From NCBI RefSeq assembly GCF_050219315.1, contig NZ_CP116939.1, positions 62,001 through 126,000 on the forward strand: DNA of 64,000 bases, given 5' to 3'. The notes beneath the pieces are model-generated. The model did not search any database and was not told the origin of the DNA. It worked only from the letters and a program-made list of their open reading frames with translations. Origin of the DNA: Megasphaera_A sueciensis (GTDB lineage Bacteria; Bacillota; Negativicutes; Veillonellales; Megasphaeraceae). Of this stretch, positions 17,230 through 23,983 are shown in pieces. Made by a program: the position numbers and the translations under genes. Every line of letters begins with the position of its first letter. The stretch's first letter is position 1.

Positions 17230-18346
17230 ACACGCAGTCTTATCAGCCTCATCCAGCCACAGATGGTTACAATGCCCACCATCAGCATTGCTGTGTGCCA
17301 AAGTTGGCGATGTCACAAGTGAGTTTGCAATACAGGGAACGGATGCCCATAGTCTTTGTGAGTATAAACTGAAAACCGTACTGGGGCAGAAGCCAGCAGA
17401 TCCCACGGAAAATCTTACGTACTTCAATGAGGAAATGGCAGACTGCGCGGATATGTATGTCCAGTATGTAATGGAGCAGCTTGCGGCGGTACAGAAAACA
17501 TGTAAAGACCCGTTGGTGCTGGTTGAACAACGACTGGATTTCTCCCGATGGGTGCCGCATGGTTTCGGTACCGGCGACTGTGTCATTGTGGCAGATGGGG
17601 TACTTTCGGTTATTGATATGAAGTTTGGGGTAGGAATTTTAGTGGAAGCGGAGCGGAATCCGCAACTGATGTGTTATGCACTCGGTGCTTTGGATTTGTT
17701 TGACGGTATCTATGATATCGAACAGGTATCCATGACCATCTTCCAGCCGCGTCGCGAAAACATTAGCACCGATACCATTTCAAAGAAAGAGTTGCTCTCC
17801 TGGGCAGACAATACACTGAAGCCGACGGCACAGCTTGCGGCTAAAGGCGAAGGTGAGTTTAAGGCCGGAGAACATTGCCGGTTCTGCAAGGTGAAAGCTA
17901 TCTGCCGGAAGCGGGCAGAATATAACCTGGAACTGGCCCGGTATGATTTTACCATGCCATCCACGCTGGAAGATGAGGAAATAGAAGCTATTCTCTCCAA
18001 AGCTGACATGTTGGTATCATGGGCCAGCGATGTAAAGGAATATGCGTTGCAGCAGGCGGTCAGCGGCAAGGAATGGCATGACTGGAAAATTGTCGAGGGG
18101 CGTTCCAACCGGAGATATGTGAATGAACATGCGGTGGCAGAAACTGTTGAAAAAGCTGGATTTGATCCGTATGAGCACAAGGTGCTGGGTATTACGGCGA
18201 TGACCAAACTGCTCGGCAAAACAAAATTTGAAGACATGCTCTCGGGTTTCATTGAAAAGCCACAGGGCAAGCCAACCTTGGTACCGATGTCGGATAAACG
18301 TCCGGCTATACATACGGCAGCTAACGATTTTAAGGAGGACAACTAA
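17219..18346 (+). CDS. DUF2800 family PD-(D/E)XK nuclease (RecB/Cas4-like)
   Basis: 375 residues. The core GTGDCVIVADGVLSVIDMKF fits the D...(D/E)xK nuclease motif. A C-terminal cysteine set (CRFCKVKAICRKR) resembles the iron-sulfur cluster of Cas4/AddB-type nucleases. In phages this gene sits with DUF2815 and polymerase and is thought to process DNA ends for recombination or replication. I chose the ATG at 17219, with GGAGGT 8 nt upstream, over an earlier in-frame start inside the preceding gene. It is followed one base later by the DUF2815 gene. Confidence 0.82.
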   Translation: MPDKHAVLSASSSHRWLQCPPSALLCAKVGDVTSEFAIQGTDAHSLCEYKLKTVLGQKPADPTENLTYFNEEMADCADMYVQYVMEQLAAVQKTCKDPLVLVEQRLDFSRWVPHGFGTGDCVIVADGVLSVIDMKFGVGILVEAERNPQLMCYALGALDLFDGIYDIEQVSMTIFQPRRENISTDTISKKELLSWADNTLKPTAQLAAKGEGEFKAGEHCRFCKVKAICRKRAEYNLELARYDFTMPSTLEDEEIEAILSKADMLVSWASDVKEYALQQAVSGKEWHDWKIVEGRSNRRYVNEHAVAETVEKAGFDPYEHKVLGITAMTKLLGKTKFEDMLSGFIEKPQGKPTLVPMSDKRPAIHTAANDFKEDN

Positions 18347-18347
18347 T

Positions 18348-18914
18348 ATGGCAAAGAAATATGTGAATTTGACAAAAGTGATTACCGGTATCAACACGCG
18401 TTGGTCGTATGCCAATGTATGGGATCCAAAATCAATCAATGGCGGCACACCGAAATATAGTGTGAGCCTTATCATTCCGAAAGACGATACCGTAACCGTT
18501 AACAAGATTAAGGCAGCTATCCAGGCAGCGTATGAGGAAGGAGAATCCAAGCTGAAAGGCAACGGCAAGACCGTGCCAGCACTTTCTGTTCTAAAGACAC
18601 CGCTTCGTGACGGGGATATGGAACGGCCTGATGATGCAACCTATGCCAATAGCTACTTCATCAATGCCAACAGTGCATCCGCCCCTGGCATTGTAGATGC
18701 AGGGTGTCAGCCTATTATCGAACGCAGTGAAGTGTACAGTGGCGTGTATGGTCGTGCTTCCATCAATTTCTATGCATTCAATTCTAATGGCAATAAGGGT
18801 ATCGCCTGCGGCTTGAATAACCTGCAGAAGATTAAGGACGGAGAACCGTTAGGCGGGAAAAGCCGTGCCGAGGACGATTTTGCAACCGATGCTGATGATG
18901 ATTTTCTAGCATAA
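18348..18914 (+). CDS. DUF2815 family, probable ssDNA-binding protein
   Basis: 188 residues. It begins KYVNLTKVITGINTRWSYAN and ends in an acidic tail (EDDFATDADDDFLA) like the protein-interaction tails of single-stranded DNA-binding proteins. The middle is beta-rich (OB-fold-like pattern). A strong AAGGAGG is placed 9 nt before the ATG at 18348. Between a RecB-like nuclease and the DNA polymerase, a role as the phage SSB is the simplest reading. Confidence 0.78.
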   Translation: MAKKYVNLTKVITGINTRWSYANVWDPKSINGGTPKYSVSLIIPKDDTVTVNKIKAAIQAAYEEGESKLKGNGKTVPALSVLKTPLRDGDMERPDDATYANSYFINANSASAPGIVDAGCQPIIERSEVYSGVYGRASINFYAFNSNGNKGIACGLNNLQKIKDGEPLGGKSRAEDDFATDADDDFLA

Positions 18915-18929
18915 GGAGGAAAACGGAAT

Positions 18930-19088
18930 ATGACAACAGTACAAAGCATGATGCTTGCGGTGTGTTTCGGTGCGGTGCTGGGAGCTCTCATTGCAGATGT
19001 GGTGCTTCTTGTCCAAAACGCTATTGAAAATCGTAAGGAAAAGAAACGTAAACGTGGAGAAAACGAGTCTGCTGACAAGGCAGCGTAA
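18930..19088 (+). CDS. Small single-pass membrane protein
   Basis: 52 residues. A hydrophobic segment (MMLAVCFGAVLGALIADVVLL) is followed by a strongly basic tail (NRKEKKRKRGE). AAGGAGG lies 9 nt before the ATG, giving good evidence of translation. Its function is unknown; a membrane-tethered replication accessory is a speculation. Confidence 0.65.
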   Translation: MTTVQSMMLAVCFGAVLGALIADVVLLVQNAIENRKEKKRKRGENESADKAA

Positions 19089-19153
19089 TCAATGAACGGC
19101 AGGCGGTGGAGATAATACTTCGCCGCCTTGCTTGTATAAAGGATGATGACAAT

Positions 19154-22100
19154 ATGGGAAATATAACAACACTTTCCATTGATATTGAAACATACAGTGA
19201 TGTGAATTTGCAGAAGTGTGGGGTCTATAAATATGCTCAATCCCCTAATTTTGAAGTTCTGCTGTTTGGTGTATCGGTAAACGGTGGCGACATCATGGTA
19301 TATGATCTGGCGCAGGGCGATACAGTGCCGATGGAGATTATTACGGCACTGACGGATAACACCGTAACTAAGTGGGCATTTAATGCATCATTCGAGAGGG
19401 TCTGCCTGTCAGTTTGGCTGAAACGGAACTATCCGATGCAATTTCACAGTTATAGCGTTAGCGAAGATACGGTCGGTGATTATATGGATTCGGCAGCATG
19501 GAAATGCTCCATGATATGGGCGGCCTATATGGGACTGCCCTTATCCCTTGCCGGGACAGGAGCGGTGCTGGGATTGGATGAACAGAAATTAAAGGAAGGG
19601 AAAGATCTCATTCGCTATTTTTGTATCCCCTGCAAGGCGACCAAAGTCAACGGCGGCAGAACACGGAATCTGCCAGAGCATGATATCAACAAGTGGAACT
19701 TGTTCAAATTCTATAACAAACGTGATGTGGAAGTGGAAATGTCGATACAGGATCGGCTGAAAAATTATCCTGTACCGGATTTTGTATGGGACGAATACCA
19801 CCTCGACCAGGAAATCAATGACCGGGGGATTGCCCTTGATATGAAGGTGGTCACAAATGCGATTGCATTTGATGCAAAATCCAAGGCCGTACTGGTAGAA
19901 AAAATGCAGAAACTGACCAACCTTGATAATCCAAACTCCGTGGTTCAGATGAAGCAATGGTTGGCAGATCACGGGATGGCAATGGACAGCCTTGGGAAAA
20001 AGGAAGTGGCACAGGCTGTGAAAACAGCTCCACAGGCAATTGCCGATGTGTTAATTCTTCGTCAGCAGCTTGCCAAGTCCTCCGTCAAAAAGTATCAGGC
20101 AATGCAGCATGCTGCCTGCGAGGACGGCAGGGCCAGAGGAATGTTTCAGTTCTACGGCGCTAATCGCACAGGTCGATGGTGCTTGACCGGTGACCACGAA
20201 GTACTCACCGATAAAGGTTGGGAGCGTCTGGACAGATGGAATGGCGGGATAATAGCTTGCTGGAATCCACAAGGAGAAGCAGTATCATTTCAGAAAGCGA
20301 AACAACTCATGTTTCCATATAAAGGTGACATCTACTTATATGAAGATAAACGCATATCGCAAATTAGTACACCTGATCATAGAATGTATGTAAAAAAGCG
20401 ATATGGAGATGAATGGACAATGGATACCGTGGAGAATATGGCTGGATATCGTCCATCAATTCCATTTACAGGCTATCGCCAAATCAACTCTGGTTTAGAA
20501 CATAATAAGCTGCGAGTTATGGTAATGGTGCAAGCAGATGGTCATTATTGTGATGACGGAACCATTAAACTTGGTTTTACTAAAAGCAGAAAAGCTGAAC
20601 GATGTAAGGCTTTACTCAGGGCAGCCAATATTCAGTATTCATATAAAGTGTATAGTAATAACCCAAAGCCAAGACTGCAATTCAATATTTTAGCAAGAAA
20701 TGTTCCATTATGGCTCAGACAATTCAGAGAAAAAACTTTTGGAACGTGGTTATTTGACGAAAGTGCGGATGTATTCTTTGATGAACTTGTATATTGGGAT
20801 GGATGCAGATCGGCGAAAAACAGCATTCAATATGTGACCTGTAATAAACAAAATGCAGATATTGTTCAAGCATTTGCACATATTTCGGGAAGAACTGCTT
20901 CTGTAAAAACCAAAGTGCGTTCAGACAAGCACCCGAATTGGAGTGATGCGTATTATGTTGATATTTGGCTTACACCTATTAATTGTCACGAAATTAGGAC
21001 AAAGCCGATAATCACTGACTTTGAGGGTTACGTTTATTGTGCCGAAACCCCGACAGGATATTTTTTAGTAAGAAGAAACGGACGTGTATGGGTGACAGGC
21101 AATTCAGGACGTCTGATTCAACTTCAAAATTTGCCCCAGAATCATATGCCGGATTTGGAACAGGCCCGCAGCCTGGTACAGTGTGGCGATTATGATGCCA
21201 TGGAACTGTTATATGATGATATTCCGGATACGCTGTCACAGCTTATCCGCACGGCTTTTGTGCCGAGAGACGGCATGAAATTCGTGGTGGCAGACTTTTC
21301 GGCTATTGAAGCAAGGGTGCTGTCCTTTCTGGCAGGTGAAAAATGGAAATCAAAAGCATTTGAGGAAGGCGAAGATATTTATTGCTCGACTGCAAGTAAG
21401 ATGTTTGGTGTGCCTGTAGAAAAGCACGGTGTGAACGGGCATCTCAGGCAAAAAGGAAAGATAGCGGAATTGGCCTGTATTGCAGAAGGAGAACTCGTTC
21501 TGACAAATCAAGGTCTTGTGCCGATTGAGGATGTCACAAAAAACCAATTGCTATGGGATGGAGAAAATTGGGTACAGCATGATGGTGTTATCTATAAGGG
21601 AGAAAGAGAGGTTATTGAGTACGATGGACTTAGAGCAACAGCAGACCACTTTGTATGGGTCGAAGGGAAATCGCAGCCCGTACAGTTTGGAATCGCCGCC
21701 ACCTGCGGCGCACATCTCCTACAAACCGGGAATGGTAGGCAGACAATTCGGCTGGGTGAAAATAATATCGGCGGAAAAACGATGGAACAAGGCGATGAAT
21801 CATTGCTATGTGTTAACGGAATGCCAAGGCTGCCACTCTACACAATGGCAAGAATTGGAAAACCTAAGAAGTGGAAGGTCAAAAGGGTGTCAACAATGTT
21901 CACAGAAACGGAAAATTCCTTTGTGGTTGGATCGCCGATTGACAGCAGCGAAACAACGCTGCGAAAATCCATCGGACAGAGGATTTCACAATTATGGCGC
22001 GAGAGGAATACGTTTCAATTTTGTAAGTGTAACAGAAGCAGGTCTGTATATGATAAAGAATTTTGGACTCCCGGGGCGAGAAATGGAGATAGACCGAATC

Positions 22101-22996
22101 GATACGAACAGCCACTATCAACCGGGGAATCTGAGGTTTGCGACACATCAAGAAAATTGTATAAATCAACGGAGAACGGTATTGACAAAATTCGAGCAGC
22201 AATATTGGCCATATGCAAGAAGTGTAGTCACAAGAAAGCTTACTCAGGGGATGAGTCGGGACGAGATTATTGCGTCAGCAGAACTTGCAGTGTTCGAAAA
22301 GAGAAAGAACTGGCATCTAATACGCGCACGACTCGACTTTATGACATACGAAATGCCGGACAGCATCATCGTTTTACCGTATCGGGGAAACTCGTCCACA
22401 ACTGTGGATACGGGGGTTCGACAGGCGCTTTAAAAGCAATGGGGGCACTCGATATGGGCCTTGCGGAGGAAGAACTTCAGCCGTTGGTGGATTCATGGCG
22501 GGCAGCCAATCCGAATATCGTACAGTTTTGGTGGGACGTGGACAGGTGTGTTAAAAATACGGTCCAGCGGCATATGTCGACTGAAACACATGGTATTCGT
22601 TTTGTCTATCAGAGTGGGATGCTGTTTATCCAGTTGCCAAGCGGCAGACATCTGTCCTATGTGAAGCCGCGCATGGGAGAAAACCGTTTCGGCGGCGAAG
22701 CCGTTACCTACGAGGGGGTTGGCGGCACAAAAAAATGGGAACGGATTGAAAGCTACGGCCCCAAGTTCGTGGAAAACATTGTCCAGGCAATCAGCCGGGA
22801 TATTCTTGCCTATGCCATGCGCACGTTATCCCACTATTTTATCTGCGGTCATGTCCATGATGAACTGATCATGGAGTGCAGCATGGATGTATCCCTTGAT
22901 TGCATCTGTGAGCAAATGGGCAGAACGCCGCCATGGATCAGCGGACTTCTCCTTCGTGCAGACGGATACGAATGCAGCTTCTACAAAAAAGATTAA
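19154..22996 (+). CDS. Family A DNA polymerase with two inteins
   Basis: The precursor has 1280 residues; removing two inteins (308 and 309 residues) leaves 663, normal for phage polymerases of this group. The N-terminus is a 3'-5' exonuclease (LSIDIETYS; Asp10, Glu12). Polymerase motif A is VADFSAIEARVLSF (about 712-725 of the precursor) and motif C is HVHDELIMEC (about 1233-1242). Intein 1 splits NRTGRW from SGRLIQLQNLP. Intein 2 splits the motif-B helix between KGKIAELA and CGYGGSTGALKAMG. Both interrupt catalytic motifs, so polymerase activity requires splicing. The ATG at 19154 was preferred over an upstream start because the exonuclease motif begins immediately after it. Confidence 0.92.
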   Translation: MGNITTLSIDIETYSDVNLQKCGVYKYAQSPNFEVLLFGVSVNGGDIMVYDLAQGDTVPMEIITALTDNTVTKWAFNASFERVCLSVWLKRNYPMQFHSYSVSEDTVGDYMDSAAWKCSMIWAAYMGLPLSLAGTGAVLGLDEQKLKEGKDLIRYFCIPCKATKVNGGRTRNLPEHDINKWNLFKFYNKRDVEVEMSIQDRLKNYPVPDFVWDEYHLDQEINDRGIALDMKVVTNAIAFDAKSKAVLVEKMQKLTNLDNPNSVVQMKQWLADHGMAMDSLGKKEVAQAVKTAPQAIADVLILRQQLAKSSVKKYQAMQHAACEDGRARGMFQFYGANRTGRWCLTGDHEVLTDKGWERLDRWNGGIIACWNPQGEAVSFQKAKQLMFPYKGDIYLYEDKRISQISTPDHRMYVKKRYGDEWTMDTVENMAGYRPSIPFTGYRQINSGLEHNKLRVMVMVQADGHYCDDGTIKLGFTKSRKAERCKALLRAANIQYSYKVYSNNPKPRLQFNILARNVPLWLRQFREKTFGTWLFDESADVFFDELVYWDGCRSAKNSIQYVTCNKQNADIVQAFAHISGRTASVKTKVRSDKHPNWSDAYYVDIWLTPINCHEIRTKPIITDFEGYVYCAETPTGYFLVRRNGRVWVTGNSGRLIQLQNLPQNHMPDLEQARSLVQCGDYDAMELLYDDIPDTLSQLIRTAFVPRDGMKFVVADFSAIEARVLSFLAGEKWKSKAFEEGEDIYCSTASKMFGVPVEKHGVNGHLRQKGKIAELACIAEGELVLTNQGLVPIEDVTKNQLLWDGENWVQHDGVIYKGEREVIEYDGLRATADHFVWVEGKSQPVQFGIAATCGAHLLQTGNGRQTIRLGENNIGGKTMEQGDESLLCVNGMPRLPLYTMARIGKPKKWKVKRVSTMFTETENSFVVGSPIDSSETTLRKSIGQRISQLWRERNTFQFCKCNRSRSVYDKEFWTPGARNGDRPNRYEQPLSTGESEVCDTSRKLYKSTENGIDKIRAAILAICKKCSHKKAYSGDESGRDYCVSRTCSVRKEKELASNTRTTRLYDIRNAGQHHRFTVSGKLVHNCGYGGSTGALKAMGALDMGLAEEELQPLVDSWRAANPNIVQFWWDVDRCVKNTVQRHMSTETHGIRFVYQSGMLFIQLPSGRHLSYVKPRMGENRFGGEAVTYEGVGGTKKWERIESYGPKFVENIVQAISRDILAYAMRTLSHYFICGHVHDELIMECSMDVSLDCICEQMGRTPPWISGLLLRADGYECSFYKKD
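20180..21103 (+). other. Intein 1 (LAGLIDADG-type) in the polymerase
   Basis: 308 residues, from Cys (CLTGDHEVLTDKGWERLD, splice block A) to the terminal Asn of VWVTGN, followed by Ser as the +1 extein residue. Block B is seen as STPDHRMYV. The centre has two dodecapeptide-like motifs (VMVMVQADGHY and FFDELVYWDGC), so a homing endonuclease domain of the LAGLIDADG family is present in frame. The penultimate residue is Gly rather than the usual His, which may slow C-terminal cleavage. Confidence 0.85.
21476..22402 (+). other. Intein 2 in polymerase motif B
   Basis: 309 residues, from Cys (CIAEGELVLTNQGLVPIEDV) to VHN followed by Cys (+1). Block B is GLRATADHFVWVEG; blocks F and G are RLYDIRNAGQHHRFTVSGKL then VHN. 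The roughly 190 residues between the splicing halves do not resemble any endonuclease in the polymerase frame and look like shadow coding. The same DNA encodes an HNH-type endonuclease in the +1 frame (21732-22433). Confidence 0.88.
21732..22433 (+). CDS. HNH-type homing endonuclease nested out of frame inside intein 2
   Basis: 233 residues in the +1 frame relative to the polymerase. It begins MVGRQFGWVKIIS, has a cysteine-bearing N-terminal domain (ECQGCHS ... GCQQCSQ) and then the endonuclease block: RRLTAAKQRCENPSDR, NYGARGIRF, MEIDRIDTNSHYQPGNLRFA. This is the phage HNH/AP2-endonuclease pattern with IDxxN...Y.PGNLR. It ends 31 bp beyond the intein, inside the motif-B extein sequence. No clear Shine-Dalgarno precedes the ATG; a 6-bp GC hairpin (21694-21710) does. 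The same frame stays open upstream to a TTG at 21516. It could be made by internal initiation or +1 slippage. Confidence 0.75.
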   Translation: MVGRQFGWVKIISAEKRWNKAMNHCYVLTECQGCHSTQWQELENLRSGRSKGCQQCSQKRKIPLWLDRRLTAAKQRCENPSDRGFHNYGARGIRFNFVSVTEAGLYMIKNFGLPGREMEIDRIDTNSHYQPGNLRFATHQENCINQRRTVLTKFEQQYWPYARSVVTRKLTQGMSRDEIIASAELAVFEKRKNWHLIRARLDFMTYEMPDSIIVLPYRGNSSTTVDTGVRQAL

Positions 22997-23000
22997 ACAT

Positions 23001-23073
23001 ATGGTTCTTAAAAAATAGGGTTTTGTCCTTTTACTAGCAGAGGGCAAAGCCCTACTTTTAGGAAAGGCGGTAT
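23001..23073 (+). promoter_or_regulatory. Repeated phage leader element, copy 2
   Basis: GGTTCTTAA, 13 nt, GTCCTTTTACT, then a small hairpin AGGGC-AAA-GCCCT and the Shine-Dalgarno region GGAAAGGCGG. CCTTTT can pair with GAAAGG (one G-U). It lies directly after the polymerase stop and before the gene at 23078, marking a likely new regulatory unit. Confidence 0.55.
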
Positions 23074-23077
23074 TTTT

Positions 23078-23338
23078 ATGAAGGAGTGTATTGCAACAGC
23101 GACAGGTGGCAGGAACCAAAGATTGAAGGACGAGGTTCCTGATTTTCGTGATTTCATTTCACGCATTTGTCCACAATATGACGAACTGGGTGAGTTTCAT
23201 GAATCATTGGCTGATGCCGGACTTGTTACGTCGAAAGATGAGGATGGGAAAGTGTGGATTGAATCTGTGGAATATGGCTTATTTAGGCCGGAATTTCTGA
23301 TTGCTTTCATGCGAATGCAAAAGCATTTAACCAATTAG
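23078..23338 (+). CDS. Small phage protein, unknown
   Basis: 86 residues, mostly acidic, no recognised motif. It contains FRDFISRICPQYDELGEF and ends FLIAFMRMQKHL. It begins after leader copy 2, with GGAAAGG upstream, and is followed closely by a zinc-ribbon gene in the same operon. Confidence 0.55.
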   Translation: MKECIATATGGRNQRLKDEVPDFRDFISRICPQYDELGEFHESLADAGLVTSKDEDGKVWIESVEYGLFRPEFLIAFMRMQKHLTN

Positions 23339-23352
23339 GAGGAGCGATACGT

Positions 23353-23577
23353 ATGTTTTATGTAAAGGAACAACTGAATGATACGGTAGGGATTTCCATT
23401 GAAATCAATGATGAGAATGTATTCTGCCGCTGCCCGCATTGCGGCTCAGAAGTACAGGTTGACCTGGCGGAGGTATTTGCCGATGGCAAGGTTGATCTTT
23501 TCGGTACATCGGTGTTGTGTGACAGCTGCGGCAAAAAGCTGGCGGGAGGTAAACAGTGTGGGTGTGAGCAGACGTAA
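23353..23577 (+). CDS. Small zinc-ribbon phage protein
   Basis: 74 residues with two CxxC pairs (CRCPHCGSE and CDSCGKKL) forming a zinc ribbon, and an extra CGC near the end. AGGAGG precedes the ATG. It overlaps the start of the next gene by about 20 bp. A nucleic-acid or protein-contact role is likely; nothing more specific is visible. Confidence 0.65.
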   Translation: MFYVKEQLNDTVGISIEINDENVFCRCPHCGSEVQVDLAEVFADGKVDLFGTSVLCDSCGKKLAGGKQCGCEQT

Positions 23578-23983
23578 CAGTGAAGGATATCCAGATCCGA
23601 CTACCTACGGAGCCTTATCCCATATCGAGCAGGAAGTGAAGGAGGCAAGAGCATACCGGCCCATGATCTATGTATGCTCCCCGTTTTCAGGGGACGTGTC
23701 CGGGAACATTGCCAATGCAAGACGGTACAGTCGCTTTGCTGTGGAGCAGGGGTATATCCCTATCGCTCCACATTTGCTGTTTCCGCAGTTCCTTGATGAT
23801 ACCGACATAACGGAACGTGAACTGGGACTGCACTTTGGCAATGTACTGATGAGCCATTGCAGTGAGGTGTGGGTGTTTGGAGACATCATATCGGCGGGAA
23901 TGGATGCGGAAATCAGGAGAGCCAAAAGAAAGAATTACAAACTGCGTTACTTTGGCAGTGATTTAAAGGAGACGGTCCGATGA
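23558..23983 (+). CDS. DUF4406-like nucleoside 2-deoxyribosyltransferase-fold protein
   Basis: 141 residues. The stretch MIYVCSPFSGDVSGNIANAR near residue 30, APHLLFPQFLDD, and the closing VWVFGDIISAGMDAEIRRAK match the nucleoside 2-deoxyribosyltransferase-like (DUF4406) fold common in phages, where it may act on nucleotides or nucleotide signals. I chose the GTG at 23558, because GGGAGG lies about 9 nt upstream and no ATG precedes the conserved domain. It overlaps the next gene by 4 bp. Confidence 0.75.
   Translation: MGVSRRNSEGYPDPTTYGALSHIEQEVKEARAYRPMIYVCSPFSGDVSGNIANARRYSRFAVEQGYIPIAPHLLFPQFLDDTDITERELGLHFGNVLMSHCSEVWVFGDIISAGMDAEIRRAKRKNYKLRYFGSDLKETVR

Noticed and set aside
21516..21731. 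Upstream part of the +1 frame as a real N-terminus of the nested endonuclease
   Set aside because: The residues before 21732 show no domain pattern, while the same DNA encodes conserved intein blocks A and B in the polymerase frame. The domain-like sequence begins at the ATG at 21732.
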